NCBI RefSeq assembly: GCF_014643835.1 | Contig: NZ_BMKD01000004.1 | Location: 124,001 to 188,000 of the forward strand | From: Mucilaginibacter rubeus | GTDB lineage: Bacteria > Bacteroidota > Bacteroidia > Sphingobacteriales > Sphingobacteriaceae | Length of the DNA stretch: 64,000 bases | Reading direction: 5' to 3' | Shown here: positions 55,601 through 64,000 of the stretch, piece after piece | How positions within the stretch are numbered: position 1 is the stretch's first letter | Layout of the letters: each line of letters opens with the position of its first letter | Notes under the pieces: model-generated | What the model was told of the DNA's origin: nothing | Databases searched by the model: none | Seen by the model: the letters and a program-made list of their open reading frames with translations, nothing else | Made by a program: the position numbers and the translations under genes

Positions 55601-57100
55601 TTATTGTTTATCCCAATAAACCCTTGTATTAAGCGCATCCGGACCTTGACGGGCAATTACAGCATTGTAATTCGCAGTGTTAAGATCACTTTCTGTTTGT
55701 GGATATTGTTGCCTACGTGGAATTTTCTGGCCTGGGCTTAATGAACCCGGAACCGGATCAAGTAATTTAGGCAAGCCAGTACGGCGATATTCTGCCCATG
55801 ACTCCCAACCGTTACCTAAGAAACCTGCAATCCATTTTTGGGTCATGATTTGATCCATAGCTGTTGCAGCCGAAAATTGAACCGATGCCTGTGCAAGATA
55901 AGCAGTTTCATTGGTAAGGCTAACGCCATTTTGCTCCAGCGACGCAGCTATACCTTTTTTATAGTAGTCTGCAGCAACTCCATCGCCACCAGCTATCCAG
56001 CCAAGATGAGCGGCTTCGGCCTGTGTAAACATAATTTGGGCATATGATGTCCAAACAGTTGGCGAAGCTTGACCAGAAACAGCTATACCTATTAATGATA
56101 CGTTACCCGGTTTAGAACGTGTACCCTGATTGTAATCGCCTAAAGCATCACCATATGTACCATAGGGTAAACCTACATAAGTACCTGAGGCAGTCGGTGC
56201 CGCGTAAACAGTCAACCTCGGATCATGAAGATTAGTTAGAGTATTAACAACTAAACTACTTACCGCGTAATCGTAACGGTTACGGTAGTTATTGTAGTAT
56301 GGATTTTCGTTAGTTTGAGCTGCCAGATACGCATACACAGCATTATCACTGTTTGAGTTCATTAAACCACCAGCAACGGCTTTAGCATACTCATTTTTGC
56401 CGGTAGTCGGATCAACTTTCGAAAGCCTTAAAGCCATAATTGCATGCAATGAATTGGCCCAATGTTTCCATTTGGTAACATTACCTCCAAATAATATATC
56501 TTGCTGAGCCGGGAAAGATGCACCACCATCAAACTGTGCCTGCGCTTCGTCAAGCTCTTTCATTAAAGCTGTATACACATCTTTTTGAGCGTCAAAAGCC
56601 GGCGAAAAATTAGCCTTACCATTCAAAGCTTGTGAGTAGGGTATATCGCCCCATCTATCAGTAATTGTCAAATAGATAAAGGCAGTAAGAATCCTGGCTG
56701 TAGCTATTTGATTATTAGTAGATCCATATCTTTTAACAATCTCCTGATCCTTTTTAGAAGGATCGGTATTAACTTCAATAATTGTTTTTAAATCTTTTAG
56801 CGGACCTGTATAATACCCCTGATAATCATATTGCTTTAATGAAAATAATGATTCATTGGTATAAAAGGTTTCTGCCAGGTATTGTGAATATAATTCGCCT
56901 GTAAACGAGTTAATGTTCGTTGTAGCACCTCCCCCATTTACACCGCCAAGGTATTGAATGGCACTGGACAATAAAAAACCTGGCAGCGCAACTGGCGATT
57001 GATTAGGGTTAACATTCACGTCGCCCCCGGTTTTACATGAGGCAAGGATAATTATACCCACCCCAACTATATATTTACTAATATTAGATAATCTTTTCAT
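55601..57100 (-). CDS. SusD/RagB-like outer-membrane lipoprotein
   Basis: 499 residues. Lipoprotein signal with IILASC lipobox (Cys near 22), then the SusD-like_2-type helical domain: LYSQYLAETFYTNESLF, TARILTAFIYLTITDRWGDI, YSQALNGKANFSPAFDAQKD, and the C-terminal LNTRVYWDKQ. Surface lid that captures nutrients for its SusC partner. It lies 14 bases after susC on the same strand. No glycosidase, sensor or sigma/anti-sigma gene is in the window, so the substrate is unknown; peptides or glycans are possible. Confidence 0.9.
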   Translation of the reverse strand: MKRLSNISKYIVGVGIIILASCKTGGDVNVNPNQSPVALPGFLLSSAIQYLGGVNGGGATTNINSFTGELYSQYLAETFYTNESLFSLKQYDYQGYYTGPLKDLKTIIEVNTDPSKKDQEIVKRYGSTNNQIATARILTAFIYLTITDRWGDIPYSQALNGKANFSPAFDAQKDVYTALMKELDEAQAQFDGGASFPAQQDILFGGNVTKWKHWANSLHAIMALRLSKVDPTTGKNEYAKAVAGGLMNSNSDNAVYAYLAAQTNENPYYNNYRNRYDYAVSSLVVNTLTNLHDPRLTVYAAPTASGTYVGLPYGTYGDALGDYNQGTRSKPGNVSLIGIAVSGQASPTVWTSYAQIMFTQAEAAHLGWIAGGDGVAADYYKKGIAASLEQNGVSLTNETAYLAQASVQFSAATAMDQIMTQKWIAGFLGNGWESWAEYRRTGLPKLLDPVPGSLSPGQKIPRRQQYPQTESDLNTANYNAVIARQGPDALNTRVYWDKQ

Positions 57101-57114
57101 GATTTGTGCGCTAA

Positions 57115-60100
57115 TTAGAACGTCAACTTGATATTAAACCCTAAATTCCTTGTGTTTGGTAACTGACCACCTTCATAGAAAGAAGTTTGCAATTGAGACG
57201 GATCTACACCTTTAAGTTTAGAATAGATCATCCACGGGTTTTGAGAAGTTATGCCAAAATAAGCCGTTTGGAACGGTAGCTTGCCCAACATCTTCTTGGG
57301 GAATGAATAACCTACGCTAACCTCCCTTAATTTTATATAAGAAGCATCATAGGTCCATTTTTCCCAGATTTGGCTGTATGACTGCTCATACAATGTACGG
57401 GTATCAACATAGGTAGTATTAGGTGAGCCATCTTCATGAACACCCGCTACTAAGACACCGCCGCCATCGGCAACATCGTTACGCTTTGGATTGCCTTTAG
57501 CATTGTTGCCTACAGTTTCGATCCCTAAGCCAGAACCGTTCAGGTTTTGCTGCGTAACCGATACAAATTTGCCGCCCTTTTGGAAATCAAGAGAGAACGC
57601 GAGTATAAAATTCTTATAGTTAAAAGAGTTGGTAAAACCACCAGTGTAACTTGGCAGCATGCTTCCTAAATTAACAGTATTGTTTACAATAGGTAAGCCG
57701 TCATCACCAACTACTATGTTACCATTTTTATCGCGGGTAAAACCTGAGCCTATGATTTGACCATAAGATTTACCTACGATGCCGTTAATGCCAAAGCTTG
57801 GTGAACCGACAAAGCCAAAGCTTTGGGTACCCGCAGCCTGGTTACCACCCGAGGCGGTATAGCCACCTAAACCATCAGGAGTAACTTTCAGGTTGTTAAG
57901 ACCGGGGTACAGTGATATAACTTTATTTCTGTTAAATGAAATATTGAAATCAGCATTCCAGGTAAATTCTTTCGATTTAATTGGTGTACCACCAAGAGTT
58001 ATCTCGATACCATCGTTCCTGATTTGACCAGCGTTAATTACGGCTGTAGAGTAGCCAGAAGTCCCATTTACAGGAAGTGGCAGGATCTGGTCTTTTTGAG
58101 TACGCGTATAGTAGTTGAAATCAAACCTTACCCGGTCTTTGATGAAATGCAACTCGGTACCAATTTCATATGATGTAGAGAGCGATGGTTTCAGGCCGGG
58201 ATTAGGTAACGTATTGGGCACAGTTTGAATTGCCGCGTTACCTGCTTTAGTTGGCCCGTATGGCGTAGTAGTTAAATTATACGTTTGATAAATTGAATAA
58301 ATAGGTGCGTCTGAACCTAATTTCGCAGCAGAAAGCCTTAATTTACCAAATGTAAGGATATCATTTTTGGGCATCAGTTCGGTAAATACAAATGAACCTG
58401 ACAAACCACCGTACCAATATGAGTTGTTATTTATTGGTAAAGTTGATGAAATATCGTTACGCGCGTTGAAATCAAGATATAAAAAATCTTTATATCCAAA
58501 TGAAGTAAAACCGTAATAGCTGTTTACCCTTGATAACGCTTTGTAGCTAAATGATGTAGGGGCATTCAACGAGTTTGTAAGGGTATACAAGTCAGGGATA
58601 GAAAGACCGCCATTTGTATTACCTGAAGTATAAAGGTAGCGATCCTGACGTGTTTCGGCATATAAGCCCGCTTTTACAGAAAGGTCTTTAAAATTGTGGC
58701 TATATGCTAAGTTAGCAACATAGTTATTCTCTTTGTAAGTATACTGGCTCTGAGAATATGAATCGGTATTAATAGTACCTGAACCTACGCGTGAGTTATC
58801 GTCGCGGTTTAATAAGTCTTCTCTGGCAATTAACGACAAAGAGAGATCTTTAGTAAACTGATAAGTAGCGGTTAAGTTACCAAATACACGATTATTATTT
58901 GACTGTGAGGTATTCACATAAGACTCAGTGTACGGGTTATCCCAGTAATGTGGCGTTAAGTCGTCCGGACTGGTAATGTTCCATGAAGTGTAAGTACCAT
59001 CCGCCCTTTTATAATTTTTAAGTTTGTTAATTTCAACATCTCTGTGGAACCACTGGCTAAATGAACCTGCAGTTTGTGTACCGTAACCTTCCTGAGGTAT
59101 GTTGTTTGAATTGATTTGGGAAAAATTGAAGTTAGCGCTTACTGTTAATTTCTTGGTTAACTTAAGCTCGCCATTTAAACCAACATTGTTACGTTTTTGA
59201 TTACTATTTGGAGTAATCCCTGTACGATCTATGTTCGTGTATGATACCCTGAAGTTGTAATTATCAGCAGCTTTTGAAAACGCTGCATTGGTATTGTAGG
59301 TTACGCCTGTACGATAAAAATCACGTACGTTATTTGGCTGCGGAACAAACGGCTTTAACTTACCAAAATCGGGATTTGACGGATCCCAAAAATACCATGG
59401 AGCGTACAGGGTACCATCCATTTTAGGTCCCCAGCTTTCGTCAACTCCGTAATCATAAATTTTTACGCCGTTAAACTTGGCAAATGATGCAGGAGAACCA
59501 TTATCAGGATCATAAGTATAAGTATCCCATTTGGTGCTTGTTCCACCACCATATTCATTTTGGTACTCAGGTAATTGATAAACTTTTTCAAAAGTTGTTG
59601 ATTGGTTTAATGACACTCCAATACCTTTATCAACGCCCTTCTTCAGTGTCACAACAACGGCGCCTTCAGATGCCCTCTGGCCGTAAAGCGCCGTAGCAGC
59701 AGGACCTTTAAGTACTGTCAATGATTCGATATCATCATTATTAATTGCATTAGGATCGGTAACGACACCGTTAACAATATAAATTGGATTTGCTCCCGAT
59801 AATGAGTTGATACCACGGATGCGGATAGTTGACGTACCAAACTTTGCACCCGAACCGCCTAAAACCTGTACGCCTGCAATTTTACCTGCAAGGGCGGTGT
59901 TAAGGTCAGATTGCTTGGTTACTGTAAGGTCGTCGCCTTTTACCTGCTGAGCAGCGTAGCCCAGTGATTTTTGCTGCCTTGAGATACCTAACGCGGTTAC
60001 GATTACCTCGTTAAGGCCGCGGGCTGATGCTTCCAAAACCACTTTTAGGTTTGCTGAAGCGCCTACAGGTACATCTTGGGTAGCATAACCGATAAAACTA

Positions 60101-60318
60101 AATGATAGAACCGCGTTGTTTGGAACGCTGAGTGAAAATTTACCGTCGACGGTAGTTTGGGTACCGGTAGTTGTCCCTTTTATTTTCACGGATACACCCG
60201 GCAGGGGAAGGCCGTCCTCCTTGGCCGTTACCGTACCGGTAACAGTGTGATTTTGCGCAAAAAGCTGTGTTACAGCAAATACGAAACTGCACAAAATTAG
60301 TAGTAGTCGTTTTTTCAT
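57115..60318 (-). CDS. SusC/RagA-like TonB-dependent transporter
   Basis: 1067 residues. Signal peptide (RLLLILCSFVFAVTQLFAQN), a carboxypeptidase-regulatory-like domain (TVTGTVTAKEDGLPLPGVSV, residues ~24-105), TonB box/plug with LNEVIVTALGISRQQKSLGY, the plug motif GTSTIRIRGINSLSG and a 22-strand barrel ending in the aromatic GFNIKLTF. No STN domain, so it is not the FecA-type signalling form. Imports a bound nutrient with the SusD partner. A consensus promoter lies 30-60 bases upstream. Confidence 0.95.
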   Translation of the reverse strand: MKKRLLLILCSFVFAVTQLFAQNHTVTGTVTAKEDGLPLPGVSVKIKGTTTGTQTTVDGKFSLSVPNNAVLSFSFIGYATQDVPVGASANLKVVLEASARGLNEVIVTALGISRQQKSLGYAAQQVKGDDLTVTKQSDLNTALAGKIAGVQVLGGSGAKFGTSTIRIRGINSLSGANPIYIVNGVVTDPNAINNDDIESLTVLKGPAATALYGQRASEGAVVVTLKKGVDKGIGVSLNQSTTFEKVYQLPEYQNEYGGGTSTKWDTYTYDPDNGSPASFAKFNGVKIYDYGVDESWGPKMDGTLYAPWYFWDPSNPDFGKLKPFVPQPNNVRDFYRTGVTYNTNAAFSKAADNYNFRVSYTNIDRTGITPNSNQKRNNVGLNGELKLTKKLTVSANFNFSQINSNNIPQEGYGTQTAGSFSQWFHRDVEINKLKNYKRADGTYTSWNITSPDDLTPHYWDNPYTESYVNTSQSNNNRVFGNLTATYQFTKDLSLSLIAREDLLNRDDNSRVGSGTINTDSYSQSQYTYKENNYVANLAYSHNFKDLSVKAGLYAETRQDRYLYTSGNTNGGLSIPDLYTLTNSLNAPTSFSYKALSRVNSYYGFTSFGYKDFLYLDFNARNDISSTLPINNNSYWYGGLSGSFVFTELMPKNDILTFGKLRLSAAKLGSDAPIYSIYQTYNLTTTPYGPTKAGNAAIQTVPNTLPNPGLKPSLSTSYEIGTELHFIKDRVRFDFNYYTRTQKDQILPLPVNGTSGYSTAVINAGQIRNDGIEITLGGTPIKSKEFTWNADFNISFNRNKVISLYPGLNNLKVTPDGLGGYTASGGNQAAGTQSFGFVGSPSFGINGIVGKSYGQIIGSGFTRDKNGNIVVGDDGLPIVNNTVNLGSMLPSYTGGFTNSFNYKNFILAFSLDFQKGGKFVSVTQQNLNGSGLGIETVGNNAKGNPKRNDVADGGGVLVAGVHEDGSPNTTYVDTRTLYEQSYSQIWEKWTYDASYIKLREVSVGYSFPKKMLGKLPFQTAYFGITSQNPWMIYSKLKGVDPSQLQTSFYEGGQLPNTRNLGFNIKLTF

Positions 60319-60347
60319 AGAAAAAATTTAGCTAATAGTTAAGGAAG

Positions 60348-60380
60348 CAAACTTAATAGCCAATGATAAAATAAAACAAA
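60348..60380 (-). promoter_or_regulatory. Consensus Bacteroidota promoter of susC
   Basis: Minus strand: TTTG (60377-60380), 21-base spacer, TAAGTTTG (60348-60355), ending about 30 bases before the susC ATG. Confidence 0.7.
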
Positions 60381-60455
60381 TAATAAATGTAATATTTCTT
60401 TTACATGAATTTTTTTAACCACAGTGAAGGTTTTAGGAAATTATCAACAAGAAAT

Positions 60456-60570
60456 TACCTTTGCTGTCGTTAATACCATATGGCCGTTAGATCCGGCCGG
60501 TAACAAGTCAGTTAATATTGTTAATTATAAGTTAGGAAAATGCGCGAGGCATTTTCCTAACTTGTTTTAC
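60456..60570 (+). ncRNA. Candidate small RNA upstream of susC
   Basis: On the plus strand a TACCTTTG -7 box (60456-60463) is followed by ~65 bases that hold a small GGCC/GGCC hairpin near 60482-60498 and then a perfect 15-base stem (60529-60543 with 60549-60563, loop GCGAG) followed by GTTTT. No ORF fits. The -33 box is weak. The rest of the 579-base spacer (60381-60455, 60571-60897) shows nothing else, except that a 117-codon plus-strand frame from 60703 overlaps the cytochrome b5 gene and looks spurious. Confidence 0.4.
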
Positions 60571-60897
60571 AAGCTCTTGTAAATCAAAACACAATAAAGT
60601 TAACTGTTACGAGAAATCCAAAAGAAAAACTACAACTCACAGTTCCTTAAAACCTCTTTTTACAACAATAAATTGCACCATGTATAGCCCGTTGAAAAAG
60701 GCATGGCAGGAAGGAAAAAGCTTAATTTTTTCATACTTTTCGGCGAGAAATGGCCACGTAACAATATATTTACATGGTTTATTACAGAATATAGCTCATC
60801 AATCACTGCACTAAATGACTCAGGAGTGACAGAAAAAGGGCGTCACACTTCAAAAATTATTCAAAAATGGTTTAGAACATTTTGTTTAAAAAGCATA

Positions 60898-61170
60898 TCA
60901 GTCCTTGTCTTCTTCCCCAATGGAGAGGGTGGGGGTGATGAGGCGACCTACCTTTACAAATCTCTCAAATACGGTTTCGGTATGTGGTGCGTCGGCAAGT
61001 TCATCTGTCAAATCCTGTCCGGCCCAGTGCTCATAATGTTTCCCGTTTCGCCATAATCGGCTTTCAGTTACATCATAAATATCACCTTTATAGGCAACCC
61101 AGATCCGGGGTTTATCCTGACCGTTGCATAAGGCCAGCTGTGATTTGGTATATGTCGGCAACTCACTCAT
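60898..61170 (-). CDS. Cytochrome b5-like heme protein
   Basis: 90 residues with the cytochrome b5 heme-binding fold: TYTKSQLALCNGQDKPRIWV, AYKGDIYDVTESRLW and KHYEHWAGQDLTDELADAPH, where His residues near 44-45 and 63 fit the two heme ligands (the usual H-P-G-G is replaced by a GKHYEHWAG stretch). It overlaps the lycopene cyclase stop by 4 bases, so it is part of the carotenoid operon and may pass electrons to a carotenoid-modifying oxygenase encoded elsewhere. That role is inference. Confidence 0.8.
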   Translation of the reverse strand: MSELPTYTKSQLALCNGQDKPRIWVAYKGDIYDVTESRLWRNGKHYEHWAGQDLTDELADAPHTETVFERFVKVGRLITPTLSIGEEDKD

Positions 61171-61847
61171 CGGCTTAACCTCTGTTGTTTAAAATATTCA
61201 AAGAACCCAATGTTCATGAGCAGTAAAGCCATCAGGTAAAAATGATCCTCAAATGGGATAGTGCCAACCCGCTTTCCCAGGTTTTCGGCATTGTTGTATA
61301 ACACTATTGGGACAGAGGTTAATATGCCGTTTACTATATAAAATGGTAAAAGTGCTACAATATAAGCCAGGTAATAACGATTAACCCAATCGGCCTTAAA
61401 AACGTATTGAATCAACACCACAAGCAGTAGCAATAAGCCAAACGTAACCGCGGTATAAAGCCGGTCGTGATAAAATATCAGCATCAGGATACTCAGTAAT
61501 ATTACCATACTGCTTATAATACCGGTAAGCCTGAAAGGCATCAGCCATTTAACATAGTGATTAAGACAGGCGTAAATAAATATACAGGCAAACGGTACCG
61601 TTAAAAAGAATAGTATTTCCTCTAAAGGCAAACCAAAAAACTTAACGCCAATGATGTATGCCGAATTGAACGACCAAACACCCCTGACGGTAAAAAGCAC
61701 ATCCCAAAACAAAAAAAACAAACCAGTAACGGCCATGCCGGGCCATATAAATTTCCAGCTTTTGTAAAACCGCACCCTTTTATCAAACGAAAGCACAACG
61801 GGAAAAAATACCGTTAGCAGGTTGATCAGTAAATAGGTGTATCTCAC
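61167..61847 (-). CDS. Lycopene cyclase (CrtYcd-type, fused)
   Basis: 226 residues with about seven membrane helices in two related halves, each showing the heterodimeric-cyclase pattern: FDKRVRFYKSWKFIWPG, FFLFWDVLFTVRGVWSFN, and FGLPLEEILFFLTVPF. This P-x-E-E motif is typical of CrtYc/CrtYd and fungal-type cyclases. Makes beta (or epsilon) rings on lycopene. It starts with GTG at 61847, overlapping the previous stop (GTGA). Order in the operon: crtB, unknown, cyclase, cytochrome b5. Confidence 0.88.
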   Translation of the reverse strand: MRYTYLLINLLTVFFPVVLSFDKRVRFYKSWKFIWPGMAVTGLFFLFWDVLFTVRGVWSFNSAYIIGVKFFGLPLEEILFFLTVPFACIFIYACLNHYVKWLMPFRLTGIISSMVILLSILMLIFYHDRLYTAVTFGLLLLLVVLIQYVFKADWVNRYYLAYIVALLPFYIVNGILTSVPIVLYNNAENLGKRVGTIPFEDHFYLMALLLMNIGFFEYFKQQRLSR

Positions 61848-62389
61848 GTAAGTTCGGTTAAGTGTTTATTGAGCGCCTGGCTTTGGGCAGGAGTACATCT
61901 TTTTGAATGAAGAAGGAATTTGATAATCTGGATGGTCAATTCCTTATCGGCCGAGCCATAATTCTTTTTACCCAGTTGGGCTATGATATCGTCGGTATCC
62001 GCCGCGAGGTCTTTATTAAAACCTAAAATGGAAGGCACGTTGTGTTCAACAGAAAAGCGCATGAACCTGATCTCGATATTATGCGGATCGTCAATTAATG
62101 CCTGCTTAAATACCTTTTCCGATCTGTTAAGATATTTCAGTTTCAAATATGGGTTCCAGGCATGCTTGGCTTTTAAGGCAAGCAGGCCGCCTATGAAACC
62201 ATTCACTATACCACTCTTTTCTTTGATACTATTAAGATTATTATACAACGAATCGGTGGTTTTGCTTTTATCAATAGCAATAAGCATTTGCTTACGCAGT
62301 ACTTTCAGATTAGGCTCTTCGGCATTAGCGGTTTGCAACTTGAATACAACTGCCAATATACTGGCTACAAAAAAGATCTTCCTTAACAT
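61844..62389 (-). CDS. Secreted or periplasmic protein of unknown function in carotenoid operon
   Basis: 181 residues with a likely signal peptide (LRKIFFVASILAVVFKLQTANA, cleavage after ANA). The mature part is helical with a possible tetratricopeptide-like segment (YLKLKYLNRSEKVFKQALID, then DPHNIEIRFMRFSVEHNVPS). It sits between crtB and the cyclase and overlaps both (3 and 4 bases), so it is tightly coupled to pigment genes. I know similar genes beside crt genes in Sphingobacteria but no function. Confidence 0.7.
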   Translation of the reverse strand: MLRKIFFVASILAVVFKLQTANAEEPNLKVLRKQMLIAIDKSKTTDSLYNNLNSIKEKSGIVNGFIGGLLALKAKHAWNPYLKLKYLNRSEKVFKQALIDDPHNIEIRFMRFSVEHNVPSILGFNKDLAADTDDIIAQLGKKNYGSADKELTIQIIKFLLHSKRCTPAQSQALNKHLTELT

Positions 62390-63240
62390 TAAATAACATT
62401 TAACTTTTGCTGCAGAACAGCTTTGATGTACAAACTCATTTTACGCGCATCAGAAACCCTGATGCGTTTTTGCAGTATTACGTTGGCAGGCGTGTAACTT
62501 ATTTTTTTAAACAACTGCAGGTAGTAAATATAGGCAATATAAACCCCAAGCCTCGTACCAGCGGGCAGGCATTTTATTCCCTCAAATGCTTCGTCAAAAT
62601 CGTGTTTAATTTCCGCCTCAATGGCAAGCTTATCATGCTCGGTAAAATTATTGAAATCAATCCCCGGAAAGTATGTACGCCCGCGTTCTGTATAATCTGC
62701 CTTAACATCCCGCAAAAAATTGATCTTTTGGAAAGCGGCCCCCAGGCTTCGGGCCTTGGGTACAAGAGCCTCGTAAAGACTATCATCATTGGTAAAAACA
62801 CGCAGGCACATCATGCCGATAACTTCTGCCGAACCATAAATATAAGTTTGGTAGCTGCCCTTATCATAGGCTTTGTGATCCAGGTCCATTTCCATTGATC
62901 TCAGAAAAGCCCTGATCAATTCATGATCGATCTTAAACCGGTTAACTACCTGTTGAAAAGAATGAATTACGGGATTAGTGCTGATCCTTTCTCTGATAGC
63001 CTTGAAAGTCTCTTCCTCAAACCTGCTGATCAGTTGCTGCTGGTTATACCCGTGAAAGGTATCTACAATTTCATCGGCGTAACGTACAAAGCCGTAGATA
63101 GCATAAATGGGATAACGAAAACTTTTATCGAAAGTTTTAATGCCGAGACTAAAGGAAGTGCTATATTTTTTAGTTATCAGTTTACTGCATTCAAGACAAG
63201 TTTCATCGTACAGGCTCATCATCGGCACTCGCGTGGTCAT
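62389..63240 (-). CDS. crtB: Phytoene synthase
   Basis: 283 residues. First Asp-rich motif YADEIVDTF (about 53-61), second in FLRDVKADYTERGRTYFPG (about 174-192), and SFQQVVNRFKIDHELIRAFL. Condenses two geranylgeranyl diphosphates to phytoene. Starts at the ATG at 63240, though the MM pair at residues 7-8 (63222) matches homologues better. First gene of the minus-strand carotenoid operon, divergent from crtI with an 81-base shared promoter region. Confidence 0.93.
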   Translation of the reverse strand: MTTRVPMMSLYDETCLECSKLITKKYSTSFSLGIKTFDKSFRYPIYAIYGFVRYADEIVDTFHGYNQQQLISRFEEETFKAIRERISTNPVIHSFQQVVNRFKIDHELIRAFLRSMEMDLDHKAYDKGSYQTYIYGSAEVIGMMCLRVFTNDDSLYEALVPKARSLGAAFQKINFLRDVKADYTERGRTYFPGIDFNNFTEHDKLAIEAEIKHDFDEAFEGIKCLPAGTRLGVYIAYIYYLQLFKKISYTPANVILQKRIRVSDARKMSLYIKAVLQQKLNVI

Positions 63241-63321
63241 TTTTTCAAAAGTACAAATTCAAAGCGGTATTGTTTTTTATAGGCCTAAAACATTTTGCTT
63301 ATCTTGGGCTTCACATTAAAC

Positions 63322-64000
63322 ATGAGCAGCAAGCATATTATTGTTATTGGTTCGGGCTTTGCTGGTTTATCGGCGGCCTGTGTTTTGGCTAAAGAAGGCT
63401 ATAAAGTTACCATATTGGAAAAAAACGACCAGCCCGGCGGCCGTGCCAGGGTCTGGGAGCAGGATGGTTTCAGGTTTGATATGGGGCCAAGCTGGTACTG
63501 GATGCCCGACGTATTTGAAAACTTTTTTGCACTGTTCGGCAAAAAAACTTCCGATTATTACCAATTAAAAAGATTGGATCCCGGCTACCGTATTTATTAC
63601 AGCAAAAATGAAATATTTGATGTCCCCGCAGACATGATTGAGCTTGAAGCCCTGTTTGAACAAACCGAACCTGGCAGTAGTAAAGCATTACAGGATTTCT
63701 TAAACCAGGCGGCATATAAATATAAAGTAGGCATGGGTGAGTACGTTTTCCGCCCCTCCCATTCCATCACCGAATTTATCGACTTTAACCTGATCAAAAA
63801 AAGCTTCAGCATGCAGCTGCTTACCAGTATGAGCAGCCATGTAAGCAAATATTTTAAAAACCCCAAACTAATTAAATTACTGGAGTTCCCCGTGTTATTT
63901 TTAGGAGCCACCCCGCAAAATACCCCGGCCATGTATAGCATGATGAACTATGCCGACCTTGCCCTGGGCACCTGGTATCCCATGGGTGGTATGAACGAAA
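63322..64000 (+). CDS. crtI: Phytoene desaturase, 5' part
   Basis: The ATG at 63322 opens a frame of 226 codons running off the window without a stop. It begins SSKHIIVIGSGFAGLSAACV, the FAD-binding GxGxxG motif, followed by ILEKNDQPGGRARVWEQDGF (the bi-domain motif) and FDMGPSWYWMPDVF, all typical of CrtI. It converts phytoene to lycopene (four desaturation steps) in the pathway whose next enzymes are on the opposite strand. The bulk of the protein lies downstream of the window. Confidence 0.92.
   Translation, partial: MSSKHIIVIGSGFAGLSAACVLAKEGYKVTILEKNDQPGGRARVWEQDGFRFDMGPSWYWMPDVFENFFALFGKKTSDYYQLKRLDPGYRIYYSKNEIFDVPADMIELEALFEQTEPGSSKALQDFLNQAAYKYKVGMGEYVFRPSHSITEFIDFNLIKKSFSMQLLTSMSSHVSKYFKNPKLIKLLEFPVLFLGATPQNTPAMYSMMNYADLALGTWYPMGGMNE

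Noticed and set aside
60703-61056. 117-codon plus-strand frame upstream of and over the cytochrome b5 gene
   Set aside because: Its second half is antisense to the well-supported cytochrome b5 gene, the protein has no family pattern, and no promoter precedes it.

Overview
This window looks like a chromosome segment of a Bacteroidota bacterium, most likely a Sphingobacteriaceae member close to Mucilaginibacter or Pedobacter. The grounds are a SusC/SusD outer-membrane pair, Bacteroidota-type promoters (TTTG, about 19-21 bases, TAnnTTTG), few Shine-Dalgarno sequences except before rpsU, a CrtYcd-type lycopene cyclase, and the protein sequences overall. The genus is inferred from memory of these families, not from a search.

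Layout. 1-8 kb: end of a membrane protein, a probable integrase relic, dapD, a glycosyltransferase, tsaC, cca, a pRiA4b-ORF3-like gene, manC and miaA. 8-13 kb: rfbA, cysDN and rfbDC, giving dTDP-rhamnose steps (no rfbB here) and sulfate activation. 13-39 kb: a surface-polysaccharide locus. Apart from a plus-strand GH10 gene at its edge, it reads on the minus strand from wza/wzc at 38.9 kb down to gmd/fcl at 14.8 kb. It holds export and chain-length proteins (Wza, Wzc), a Wzx flippase, a Wzy-like polymerase, glycosyltransferases, acyltransferases, GDP-fucose genes, a CDP-6-deoxyhexose branch (rfbF, rfbG, epimerase, reductase) and a striking block (18.8-25.2 kb). That block combines a sugar-phosphate-cyclase homologue, a GmhA-like isomerase, three dehydrogenases, a cyclase-family hydrolase, a YhcH/NanQ protein and a NeuA-like CMP-transferase, with no NeuB. 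I think it makes an unusual, perhaps carbocyclic, CMP-activated building block.

39-53.2 kb: the conserved information-processing operon on the minus strand: tRNA-Thr, Tyr, Gly, Thr, tuf, tRNA-Trp, secE, nusG, rplKAJL, rpoB, rpoC, then a DUF3467 gene. 53.4-55 kb: hpf/raiA, xerC and rpsU. 55.2-60.3 kb: a small orphan gene and a lone SusD/SusC pair. 60.9-64 kb: carotenoid genes, a minus-strand operon of crtB, an unknown gene, a lycopene cyclase and a cytochrome b5 protein, divergent from crtI, which runs off the window.

Between genes there are many hairpins built from short degenerate words (GAGATNT, AAAGGTG, TCGGATT, AGTTTGC types), especially inside the tRNA-tuf-rpo operon. Their function is unknown to me. 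Other points worth a look are an SD-bearing rpsU leader, a Gly-Tyr repeat tail on Wzc, a TTG start for rpoB and a candidate small RNA upstream of susC.
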